Below the pieces are notes generated by a model. It did not search any database, was not told the DNA's origin, and saw nothing but the letters and a program-made list of their open reading frames with translations. A stretch of DNA of 20,669 nt. Origin: a virus. The position numbers and the translations under genes are program-made. The DNA lies in IMG/VR virus record IMGVR_UViG_3300028840_008188, positions 1-20,669 of that record. One strand, 5' to 3'. Below, in pieces: positions 1 through 6,902 of the stretch. How positions within the stretch are numbered: position 1 is the stretch's first letter; every line of letters begins with the position of its first letter.

Positions 1-774
1 TCTTACTCTAATCTGAATTATATCTCCACCAGACCACGAATCAACTTCTGTATTTGTGACAGAAGAATCGGATGCTATTCCAACATAACCAGCAGTTCCA
101 GGAACAGTATCAGTGATACATGATTCTGATGTATTCCAAGCAGACCATGCATCATCATTACCATCATCCGCACTTCTAAATTCAAGACACCATACCACTG
201 CTCCAGAATTCGTATCAGAGAACCAATACAAGTCAGTGGAAACCGTATCATCCGTTCCATCAAAATTATCAGGAAGTTTTACGATCAGACTGTCAGCATT
301 ATCATCTGTTGACTGATCGAATTGTAAATATTTTATTCCAATATCCCATGAAGCCTCATCCGTATCTGAACAAGAACCATCATTGTCTAAATCACAGTTC
401 CATGAACCATTTGTAAAATAGATACTATCGTTAAAGTTGTTTGGAGTGTAGACTTCAGCTAATTCCCATCGACAATCAGCTCCACAACTCCCATCCGTAT
501 CAACATCAATAACAAATGGACAAGGAGTCTCGGAAGTCTCTGCCGCACCAGAACTGCTATTCAGACGATAGATGCATACAACTCCACCTGAGGTAATAAC
601 AATAGAACCGTCACCATCTTGCAACCTATCACCGTGTATACCATCTACAGAACGGCCACCTCCACCAGTCAGTGTTGTCTTTGGATAGAACTTGTTGACA
701 GCTCCCACTGGTGGAAGCAAACAAGCTCCAAATAAGAATGATAGAATAAAGAATGTCGTTATAATCTTTTTCAT
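1..774 (-). CDS. Exported Asp/Cys-rich protein, 3' end outside window (partial)
   Basis: An open frame runs from ATG 774 to the window edge with no stop, at least 258 residues. A second ATG lies at 780, but AAGGAGG at 784-790 is 9 bases from ATG 774 and only 3 from 780, so 774 is preferred. The N-terminus is a signal peptide: MKK, a hydrophobic run, then LFGAC, which fits a permissive lipobox, so it may be a lipoprotein; otherwise cleavage near PVGA is possible. The mature part is rich in Asp, Gly, Ser, Thr and Trp and has two DxDxDGSC motifs about 38 residues apart (DVDTDGSC, DLDNDGSC), resembling calcium-binding loops with paired cysteines. It follows the 48-residue membrane protein with overlapping stop and start. 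I recognise no family. An exported surface or envelope protein is inferred from the signal peptide; an exclusion role or a structural role are both possible. Confidence 0.8.
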   Translation of the reverse strand, partial: MKKIITTFFILSFLFGACLLPPVGAVNKFYPKTTLTGGGGRSVDGIHGDRLQDGDGSIVITSGGVVCIYRLNSSSGAAETSETPCPFVIDVDTDGSCGADCRWELAEVYTPNNFNDSIYFTNGSWNCDLDNDGSCSDTDEASWDIGIKYLQFDQSTDDNADSLIVKLPDNFDGTDDTVSTDLYWFSDTNSGAVVWCLEFRSADDGNDDAWSAWNTSESCITDTVPGTAGYVGIASDSSVTNTEVDSWSGGDIIQIRVR

Positions 775-776
775 TT

Positions 777-923
777 TCATTTCCCTCCTTCATTGTCAAG
801 AACCCAATCGTCAGTAAACACTGGAGTTTGGTCTTCCCTATCACACTTACTACAAATAAGGATAGGGAGAACCAAGAGCAACAGCAGCACCACTCCTCTT
901 TTTCTTAACCACTTGCGTACCAT
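777..923 (-). CDS. Small membrane protein overprinted on the end of a glycosyltransferase gene
   Basis: This 48-residue reading frame starts at ATG 923 inside the last 74 bases of the upstream glycosyltransferase gene, in another frame, and ends in TGA 779-777, which overlaps the ATG at 780 of the next gene. AGAGGAGA at about 931-938 provides a ribosome binding site. The protein has a basic N-terminus (RKWLRKR), a 13-residue hydrophobic core of Val, Leu, Pro and Ile at residues 11-23, a CSKC motif at 24-27, and an acidic tail (FTDDWVLDNEGGK). This is the layout of a small membrane-anchored protein with its C-terminus outside. The residue before Cys24 is Ile, so it is not a good lipobox. Lysis accessory (spanin-like) or envelope roles are possible but unsupported by homology. 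Filling the gap exactly between two genes with coupled start and stop argues that it is real. Confidence 0.6.
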   Translation of the reverse strand: MVRKWLRKRGVVLLLLLVLPILICSKCDREDQTPVFTDDWVLDNEGGK

Positions 924-1668
924 TTCCTTTTCTCCTCTTTTCTTTTCTAGGCAACGGCTCTGTTGCCAAATTAGGGTAATACCTCCTCAGTAAGCGTTCT
1001 AACCTCAATCCAACAGAAACGATCCCAACCTTGTTTCGATCCTGTGTATGGGTATCCCAAGCTATTCGATTCAATGGATTCATATGGCATACTCTAATGG
1101 GCAACGTGGCTCTTTCTGCTCTCTTGACAAAACCAGAACAGCCAACATTGTACGTATTGTTTAAAACCGTTACTCTGCATCTGAACTCGGGTTGATTCAA
1201 AAGAACATTTAAAGTTGGCTCCTCCCTCATTGCTCCCTTTTCAATTTCTTTTAGAACAGACTCAAGAATATATCTGGATTCAGGACGCCAGAAAATAGAA
1301 CCACCATTAAACTTTGGTTTCGAATACGTAGAGATTCCAACATCCTTGAACTTTGGAGGATCAAACCAGCAGTTCTGCCAAGCATCCAAGTCATGAGTCC
1401 AGATGACATCTCCTGGATTAAACAGACCCTTATCCAAAGCCCACTTGAGTCCAAAGAGCTTAGATCCCGTAAGACAGAAATCATTTAATTGTGCCTTGTA
1501 AGCTTTCACTCCCATAAATTGGAACTTGAAATTAGAAATCAGCAAAATGTCTTTCGGACTCCACCCACATTCTATGGAATTCTCAATCTGGGCCTTCAGA
1601 AGAATATCAATATTCTCTGGACCATAACGGCCTCCTGATTGTCTATTGGCCACCATTACATTTTTCAT
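850..1668 (-). CDS. GT-A type glycosyltransferase with DXD motif
   Basis: This 272-residue protein is probably a nucleotide-sugar transferase. It has a WTHDLDAW block at residues 90-97, whose Asp93-Leu-Asp95 fits the metal- and nucleotide-binding DXD of GT-A enzymes. It is followed by KFNGGSIFWRPES (119-131), resembling the acceptor region after the DXD in GT8-like and related families, and NNTYNVGCSGF (170-180). The exact family is not clear to me. The last 35 residues are very basic (RKEKRRK, VKKKR) and overlap the start of the 48-residue membrane protein in another frame. ATG 1668 overlaps the stop of the GT2 gene in an ATGA junction, and GGAG lies 8 bases upstream. Position at the end of the sugar cassette suggests that it adds one sugar to the same glycan as its neighbours. 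Confidence 0.8.
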   Translation of the reverse strand: MKNVMVANRQSGGRYGPENIDILLKAQIENSIECGWSPKDILLISNFKFQFMGVKAYKAQLNDFCLTGSKLFGLKWALDKGLFNPGDVIWTHDLDAWQNCWFDPPKFKDVGISTYSKPKFNGGSIFWRPESRYILESVLKEIEKGAMREEPTLNVLLNQPEFRCRVTVLNNTYNVGCSGFVKRAERATLPIRVCHMNPLNRIAWDTHTQDRNKVGIVSVGLRLERLLRRYYPNLATEPLPRKEKRRKGNGTQVVKKKRSGAAVALGSPYPYL

Positions 1669-2513
1669 ATATCAATCTCCATGGAAAAATTTCGAACTAA
1701 ATGGGCCTTCCCCCATTGGATGCCAGGGTTGGCTTCCAACCTTCCGGCTGCTATTCCGACAAGAGAAATGAGAGCATTCCTAGCCTGAGTATATCTCCAA
1801 TCCTTGTCTACATAGTTATCTGTTGGATGTCTCCTATGATCTTCTGTTATCCGCATGAACCCTCCACCAAATGTTAAGACCCTAAATCCACTGAGATATG
1901 CTCTCATAAGAAGATCATGATCATCATATCCATATTCTCTAATATCCTCGTTGTACCCTCCGAGTCTTTCAAACTCCTTTTTGTACAAGGCTATACGTCC
2001 ACGGTTTTTCTGCTTCGACTTGACAAAGACAACCTCAGTTCCCTTTACCTGGTGAGCCAGTTCGTTCAACCTAACAGCAAATCCCTTATTAGTATAGTGA
2101 TCGGCATCCACATTGGTAACAATTTTACCCTTTGCTACTTTGAAACTGACATTCCTGGAATGGGTCATTGAATAGCTTTTTGGCCCGTCAGGATATTTAA
2201 ATGAATAGTAGCTTAGAATCCCCCTTTTAATATATTCCATCAGGTTTTTAAAAACCCAAATATCTAGATCATCCTTGGAACCATAGTTCAAAAGAACAAA
2301 CTCTATGGCCGGATAGTCCAGATTGTTTTCAATGTTTTCAACATAAGTTTGTTTGATATCTTCAGCTCTACCCATACAATTTGTACAAATGGAAATGGGT
2401 ACGTATTTCTTTACTGGGACTTTTAACGGAAGAGAGATTCTCTCATATTCCGGAACAAAGTATTTCTCCCAGATTTTCTTTTCCACGAGACTTAACAGAA
2501 ATTCATTACGCAT
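1665..2513 (-). CDS. GT2 family glycosyltransferase
   Basis: This 282-residue enzyme has the signs of an inverting GT2 transferase with a C-terminal galactosyltransferase-like half. VPISICTNCMGR at residues 38-49 is the first strand and nucleotide-binding region. SYSMTHSRNVSFKVAKGKIV (113-132) and VDADH (135-139) give the DXD metal site. GGYNEDIREYGYDDHDLLMR (185-204) matches the acceptor and catalytic-base block (the GW/ED-box region) common to polypeptide GalNAc-transferase-like GT2 proteins. No membrane segment is visible, so a cytoplasmic enzyme is likely. ATG 2513 directly follows the TAA of the methyltransferase gene, with AGGAGG 6 bases upstream. The sugar donor and acceptor cannot be read from the sequence. 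Confidence 0.88.
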   Translation of the reverse strand: MRNEFLLSLVEKKIWEKYFVPEYERISLPLKVPVKKYVPISICTNCMGRAEDIKQTYVENIENNLDYPAIEFVLLNYGSKDDLDIWVFKNLMEYIKRGILSYYSFKYPDGPKSYSMTHSRNVSFKVAKGKIVTNVDADHYTNKGFAVRLNELAHQVKGTEVVFVKSKQKNRGRIALYKKEFERLGGYNEDIREYGYDDHDLLMRAYLSGFRVLTFGGGFMRITEDHRRHPTDNYVDKDWRYTQARNALISLVGIAAGRLEANPGIQWGKAHLVRNFSMEIDI

Positions 2514-3089
2514 TTATTGCCTCCTCTTAAACACCATCAATGATTTTCTGAACCAACCCATAGAGGAATGTTTTCTCAGAAACATCGTCTCCCTTTTCAT
2601 GAGATCAAAACTTCTAAAGACCATTTCCTCTATGATATAATCATTAGGACGGCAGTTCACATGCCCTGAAGCACTATACTGTCCTGGAACAGCCCAAGAC
2701 AGAATCAGTCGATCATTGGAAAATCTTGGAAGATTATCCAAGAACATCTGCTCATACTCCTCGGGAATATGCTCCCCAACTTCTAGACAGAGAACGAGAT
2801 CGAATGTACCATACTCTTCATTGTACGATTCAGTAAGATCAAATTCTACTATGTTATCATATACTCGCAAATCCTCCACTCCAAGAGAACCTTCAAATCC
2901 AACAACGGGAGCCAGATTAAATCCATAATCCAAAGCAGCACAATATAGACCTATACCACAACCCAAATCGGCTATCGCTTTTGGGTTCTCATATAGAGTA
3001 GCAATTGCACCGCACAGCAATCGATCAATCTTATGTCTTTTCACAGCCCACTCTCTAGGCCAAATTCCTCTTACAGCTTTACTAGCCAT
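2514..3089 (-). CDS. Class I SAM-dependent methyltransferase
   Basis: This 191-residue protein is a stand-alone Rossmann-fold methyltransferase. Motif I is ADLGCGIGLY at residues 40-49 (SAM binding); GFEGS at 64-68 supplies the acidic ribose-binding residue; DLVLCLEVGEHIP at 97-109 is the motif IV region typical of small-molecule or sugar methyltransferases of the Methyltransf_11/23 type. ATG 3089 lies 19 bases inside the end of the preceding methyltransferase gene, with AGGAG about 9 bases upstream. There is no DNA target-recognition domain and no DPPY motif, so DNA methylation is unlikely. Sitting between glycosyltransferases, it probably methylates a sugar of the glycan; this is inference. 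Confidence 0.85.
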   Translation of the reverse strand: MASKAVRGIWPREWAVKRHKIDRLLCGAIATLYENPKAIADLGCGIGLYCAALDYGFNLAPVVGFEGSLGVEDLRVYDNIVEFDLTESYNEEYGTFDLVLCLEVGEHIPEEYEQMFLDNLPRFSNDRLILSWAVPGQYSASGHVNCRPNDYIIEEMVFRSFDLMKRETMFLRKHSSMGWFRKSLMVFKRRQ

Positions 3090-3622
3090 ACGCCATCTAC
3101 TCCTGTTATTACTTTCTCTTCCCCATAAACCTCATCCACTGCTTTCTTAACTCCTTGGTGATGACGGTTTGGAGTTATGTAATCATGTCCTGAAATGATC
3201 CCTCCCGGCTTTCTGATCTTTGGCTCCCAAGACCTTAAATCCAAAAGTGTATCTTCATAGAAATGGGTTGCGTCAATATAGACCATATCAAAATATCCAT
3301 CAGGAAACATACCAGCAGCCTCGTCAGATGAAAGCCTCACAACTTTTAGACAAGGAAAATATCTCATCAGCTTACAAGCTGCTAGATACATTGCATTCCA
3401 ATCTTCTTGTGTGAGTTTACTCATCCGACCGAACTTTCGATCCGGAAGAAGTTTCCAAGGATCTACGGCCCAATATTCATTCAGAAGATAACCTGAATTT
3501 CTTACGACAGTCTTTAGAAACCGACACTTGTAAACTCCAACTTCAGCAAACCGCTTCACCTCAAACTTTTTTATAAAGCCCTGCACTGCCGAACTATGAG
3601 AAAAATTTTGCAATGATATCAC
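3071..3622 (-). CDS. Class I SAM-dependent methyltransferase, Methyltransf_24-like
   Basis: This 183-residue protein resembles the O-methyltransferase-like family whose members carry a YIDATH-type block. FAEVGVYKC at residues 25-33 is motif I; AVDPW at 52-56 ends the second strand with the acidic residue; FDMVYIDATHFYEDTLLDL at 111-129 is the diagnostic block with the Asp/His pair; GGIISGHDY at 140-148 follows. Relatives act on sugars and secondary metabolites, including cephalosporin hydroxylase-like and macrocin O-methyltransferase-like enzymes. The start is uncertain: GTG 3622 overlaps the fusion glycosyltransferase gene by 29 bases and has only a GGGG-type site upstream; TTG 3613 is another option. 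It likely works with the second methyltransferase next door. Confidence 0.83.
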   Translation of the reverse strand: MISLQNFSHSSAVQGFIKKFEVKRFAEVGVYKCRFLKTVVRNSGYLLNEYWAVDPWKLLPDRKFGRMSKLTQEDWNAMYLAACKLMRYFPCLKVVRLSSDEAAGMFPDGYFDMVYIDATHFYEDTLLDLRSWEPKIRKPGGIISGHDYITPNRHHQGVKKAVDEVYGEEKVITGVDGVWLVKL

Positions 3623-5888
3623 CCCACTTTCTAGGATCTAAGTTTTCTCGAGCCCAATCCTTCGCATACATTCCCATTTGGTGACGATATTTCTCCTTAC
3701 GCATGAGCATCCTCAACGCGTACTTATATCCATCATAGTCCACACAGTAGAAACCTGTATCCCCATGGACGATTCGATCTGCTGTTCCATCCCTCGGTTC
3801 AGAAAGAACGGGCAATCCAGCAGCAAGAGCCTCAGCAACAACTCTAGGATAATTATCACGCCACATATTAGAGGTACGATACAAATAAATATGTCCGCGA
3901 CCGAGAAATTCTTCCACTGAGATCGAATCAAATTCATGAAACACCATCCTTTCTTCTCCCTTAAAATTCTTCCTAAGCTCTTCATGAGCCTCCATGAATT
4001 CGAACTGGATATTTCCCACATCCTTAAGCAGCCGTTTGTAAAACTTTATGTCTTTCTCTTTATCCAATCCTTTCTGCCAGACATGAATCTTTTCCCCTTT
4101 CCCTTTGGATTCCTCGGTAACGTATTTTCGATAGTCTGGCACGCAATGTTTGAGTACCACCAATCTTTCTTCTTTTTTCCTTTCCGGGGGACAAACTTCG
4201 AGGAATCGCTCGAGATCGATGGCTCCGAAAAGGGTATGTCGTTCGACGTCTTCGAATCCGATTGCATCACGATCAAACTCCTTTTTCTTCTCTTGATTCT
4301 GAAAAACTATTGCTTTTAGCTTATCCGTTTTACCAAGCCAATTGCACTTCGTCAAAGGAGAATTGATATAATTGATTCCAATAATCAATCCGGCCGATTG
4401 TTCAACAATCTTTTCCGCCTTTTCTGTAAACTCACGGGTAGTATCGTTAGCATAGTAGAGAAGAGGAATCCCAGACTTTGGAGGACCCTCCTCGATAGGG
4501 AGTCCATTTCCGCTATACTTTTCATGGACGGTCGACCATGGATGAAGATGAACTTTCCATCCGGCATCTTGCAATACCTCCGCAATTTTGCACAAAGACT
4601 GTTCCCCGCCTCCTTTAGAATTCAGATTTCCCCACAGGGCGATTTCCTTCCTATTTTCCGTCGTAGTAGTCAAAAGAGCTTTATGGCCTAAAAGGGTCCG
4701 GGGGGACTGTTTTTTTCTCATATTTCCGGACCCATGAGCTCCTGGGAGGGTAATCTTATATAAATCCCCCTCATAATAACGCTCAATAGCCCGAATAACG
4801 TCTTTAGAAGTAATTAAATCCATACATTGTTGAATTGTACGTCCTCCAACCTGGATTGGTTTCTTACACAAAGAGTCATTATGTTTCTTATCCTTTTGAA
4901 GAGGATATGTTCGTGCTTTCCAACATCCTCCTGTGTCACAACAAGAAAAGACCCCATTGGTATGCAGAATTTGGTGATTAGTGTACCAACACCATCCAGC
5001 AGGTTCCCTTCCTCCCCAAATTGAAACACAAGGTTTTCTTGCATTTCCTATCTTTGGAGGGAGTGCTGCTGCCAAATGATTTAGAAAACTTGGCCCTGAA
5101 ACACATCCATCGGCATTGTGGACCAGACTCAACAGGCCACGGATATCATCATTGAACTTATCAACCATAGAAATGACACCTGGGATTTTTTCAACCAATA
5201 GATCACTCTTCCCTATGGAAACGAATTTTAGCTTTCCCTCAAAATAATCCACTACATCTTTAAACCTTCTCCAATCCCAAATCTTTGTCGTGCCATCCCG
5301 TTTTCCACCAGGAGCAATAACCCAATACTGTCCATCAATGATTTTCCTGGTCTTTTCTTCCTCTGTAAGGTGAATATCACCATACATTCTTGAAAATGTC
5401 TTTCCAAAATTGTCATACTTCTCTCGCATAGATATGAATGGTTCCCTAGCTCCTTCTGGATTCTTTTCCAAACTCCCAAGATTAGGATCTCCTACTGCCC
5501 CATTGGAAAATGCAGCACAGAATTCCCAAAGGGGAATTGGAAGGGATTTATGCTCATCCACATTGGCTATCATATCCAAGAGAAACATCTGTGTGAAATG
5601 AAGATTTGTATTGTTGCAAGAACCAATGGCCGGATATCCTACTCGATAGAACTCCACTCCCTCCTCATTGTATGTTAGAGTTCTATCGATGTATGGATTG
5701 TTTTCCCAAAGAGCCGGCTGGTTGGAATCTACATTTACTCGAATCTCGGGAAACAAAAGACAAAAATCCCGCACTCCCGCAGTAAACATCAATCCATCCC
5801 CAAGAGCTCTTCGGTGTGAGAAGATTATTTTCCTAGCATCTTCTGAATACTCTTTTATTGCCTTTTTAGTCTTCAATTTCAATTTCAA
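3594..5888 (-). CDS. Two-domain glycosyltransferase: GT9-like N-half fused to GT4-like C-half
   Basis: This 764-residue protein joins two GT-B transferases. The N-half resembles GT9 heptosyltransferase-like proteins: SHRRALGDGLMFTAGVRDF at 24-42, VIAPGGKRDGTTKIWDWRRF at 190-209, and GCVSGPSFLNHLAAALP at 261-277, followed by a cysteine group (CCDTGGCW at 316-323, Cys341 and Cys355). The C-half resembles GT4: ALWGNLNSKGGGEQSLCKIA at 417-436, then DNYPRVVAEALAAGLPVLSE at 678-697, the conserved sugar-nucleotide site near the second domain. The start is TTG 5888, preceded by AGGAGG 6-7 bases upstream. Its first 23 bases overlap the small Cys/His gene. No membrane segment is visible. It could add two successive sugars to one acceptor. 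Donors are unknown. It is the largest member of the sugar cassette. Confidence 0.85.
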   Translation of the reverse strand: MKLKLKTKKAIKEYSEDARKIIFSHRRALGDGLMFTAGVRDFCLLFPEIRVNVDSNQPALWENNPYIDRTLTYNEEGVEFYRVGYPAIGSCNNTNLHFTQMFLLDMIANVDEHKSLPIPLWEFCAAFSNGAVGDPNLGSLEKNPEGAREPFISMREKYDNFGKTFSRMYGDIHLTEEEKTRKIIDGQYWVIAPGGKRDGTTKIWDWRRFKDVVDYFEGKLKFVSIGKSDLLVEKIPGVISMVDKFNDDIRGLLSLVHNADGCVSGPSFLNHLAAALPPKIGNARKPCVSIWGGREPAGWCWYTNHQILHTNGVFSCCDTGGCWKARTYPLQKDKKHNDSLCKKPIQVGGRTIQQCMDLITSKDVIRAIERYYEGDLYKITLPGAHGSGNMRKKQSPRTLLGHKALLTTTTENRKEIALWGNLNSKGGGEQSLCKIAEVLQDAGWKVHLHPWSTVHEKYSGNGLPIEEGPPKSGIPLLYYANDTTREFTEKAEKIVEQSAGLIIGINYINSPLTKCNWLGKTDKLKAIVFQNQEKKKEFDRDAIGFEDVERHTLFGAIDLERFLEVCPPERKKEERLVVLKHCVPDYRKYVTEESKGKGEKIHVWQKGLDKEKDIKFYKRLLKDVGNIQFEFMEAHEELRKNFKGEERMVFHEFDSISVEEFLGRGHIYLYRTSNMWRDNYPRVVAEALAAGLPVLSEPRDGTADRIVHGDTGFYCVDYDGYKYALRMLMRKEKYRHQMGMYAKDWARENLDPRKWGDIIAKFFS

Positions 5889-6069
5889 TGTTAGCCTCCT
5901 CAGCTATTTTCTTTATGAACTTAAAAATAAGATCCTTGTTTTTTATCGGACCATGAACATGGAAATGGTCCTTTCCTTCCTTTTCTGTAACAACGACAAC
6001 CAAATGCTCTTTATATTCTTCTTTGTTACAGAAAGCACACTTGAATGGGGGTTTCTTTTTCCCTTTCAT
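5866..6069 (-). CDS. Small Cys/His protein, possible zinc site
   Basis: This 67-residue basic protein has CAFC at residues 11-14, His22, and a HFHVHG cluster at 35-40, a set of ligands that could bind one zinc ion. The middle is beta-like (HLVVVVTE) and the C-terminus is helical and acidic (FIKKIAEEANIEIEIED). I recognise no family. ATG 6069 overlaps the TGA of the peptidase gene by 4 bases, and its own end overlaps the start of the fusion glycosyltransferase by 23 bases, so it is translationally coupled on both sides. Clean coupling and sensible composition support a real gene. Function is unknown; it marks the junction between the tail/lysis block and the sugar cassette. Confidence 0.7.
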   Translation of the reverse strand: MKGKKKPPFKCAFCNKEEYKEHLVVVVTEKEGKDHFHVHGPIKNKDLIFKFIKKIAEEANIEIEIED

Positions 6070-6506
6070 GGCGAAACTCCCTTGAAGGGATCCATAAACA
6101 CCAACAAACGTCCCCTTGTTTTAATTGGACGAAACTTGACAAAAGCATTATACTTAATCGCATCTGCCACTGATGTCACTTTCCTTCCACCACCAGAAAC
6201 CCCAATACAGAACATTGTATCAAGACACATTTCCACATGAACTGCTACAGAAGGTCCTCCTTCTGTAGCTTCCGACATTCGAAAGAGCAAACATCCTGAA
6301 TAGGGATCTGACACTTCTCGTCCAATGAAATGCTTACGAAGCTGATCTGCTGTCCAATCCCCTTTTGGTAGAATCCCTACGGACTGAAGAATTTCAACAA
6401 CAAGACCTGAACAGTCAAACCCCATGATGGGATCATCTCCTCCCCAAATATAGGGTTTCCCAAGAAAGGATATTGCCAACTGTATTGCTCTTTCTCTTTG
6501 GTCCAT
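6066..6506 (-). CDS. NlpC/P60-type peptidase (endolysin or tail-tip peptidase)
   Basis: This 146-residue protein is a single NlpC/P60 cysteine peptidase domain, a family that cuts gamma-D-glutamyl-diaminopimelate bonds in peptidoglycan. AISFLGKPYIWGGDD at residues 11-25 and FDCSG at 30-34 carry the nucleophile Cys32; HVEM at 90-93 carries the catalytic His90. The third polar residue expected about 12 positions later is not evident: the segment reads FCIGVSGGGRK. There is no signal peptide and no extra binding domain. ATG 6506 has GAGGAGGTAA just upstream. In lambda the K protein of the tail tip carries such a domain beside L. Here the gene lies after the J-like gene and next to a membrane protein, so it may be an endolysin paired with a holin, or a displaced K-like protein. 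Confidence 0.85.
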   Translation of the reverse strand: MDQRERAIQLAISFLGKPYIWGGDDPIMGFDCSGLVVEILQSVGILPKGDWTADQLRKHFIGREVSDPYSGCLLFRMSEATEGGPSVAVHVEMCLDTMFCIGVSGGGRKVTSVADAIKYNAFVKFRPIKTRGRLLVFMDPFKGVSP

Positions 6507-6527
6507 ATTTTTACCTCCTCATGTCAT

Positions 6528-6899
6528 TTACTTATCTTTACCACCACCATTGCTTCTCCGTACTTCATTTGTCAATGCTTCTATTCTTGTCTGTAACACC
6601 TTTATATCAATCTGAAGCTGTTGTTGACGATCCCGATACAAATCAATATAGGATTGAGCACTGGATATGGCAGAACTGTTCATAGCCACAGAAAATAGAA
6701 AAGCACCTGCATAAATAGTAGTCAGAATAGCAAGGAATGCAAGAAGAGTCTGCGTTTTTATTCTTTCACCAATACTATTCCAAATACGAAGCATATCTTT
6801 TTGCATCTTTGCCATATCCTTTTGTATATCATTGATGCTTTTACATTTAAGTGGATGTTGACTACACTGTTCATGAATGGGTCTTTCCTTGTTGTCCAT
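6528..6899 (-). CDS. Single-pass membrane protein with coiled coils, holin-like candidate
   Basis: This 123-residue protein has one clear membrane segment at about residues 51-73 (LLAFLAILTTIYAGAFLFSV). It is flanked by a helical, Lys/Met-rich N-domain (IQKDMAKMQKDML) and a C-terminal coiled-coil stretch (about 80-115, LQIDIKVLQTRIEALTNEVR). Near the N-terminus, His9, Cys12, His15 and Cys19 form a possible metal site. Size, one membrane helix and a position directly upstream of the NlpC/P60 peptidase fit a holin or holin-accessory protein, but no holin family motif is evident. It starts 3 bases after the preceding gene's stop. A phage membrane protein that organises the peptidase is the safest statement. 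Confidence 0.7.
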   Translation of the reverse strand: MDNKERPIHEQCSQHPLKCKSINDIQKDMAKMQKDMLRIWNSIGERIKTQTLLAFLAILTTIYAGAFLFSVAMNSSAISSAQSYIDLYRDRQQQLQIDIKVLQTRIEALTNEVRRSNGGGKDK

Positions 6900-6902
6900 G
6901 GT

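Noticed and set aside
761-800. Promoter with TTGACA at 797-792 on the minus strand
   Set aside because: The nearest TATAAC-like box is about 29 bases downstream, too far for a sigma-70 type promoter, and the genes are already tightly coupled to those upstream.
629-844. 71-codon minus-strand frame overlapping the left-end genes
   Set aside because: It is out of frame with both the 48-residue membrane protein and the signal-peptide protein, and its sequence shows no domain-like pattern.
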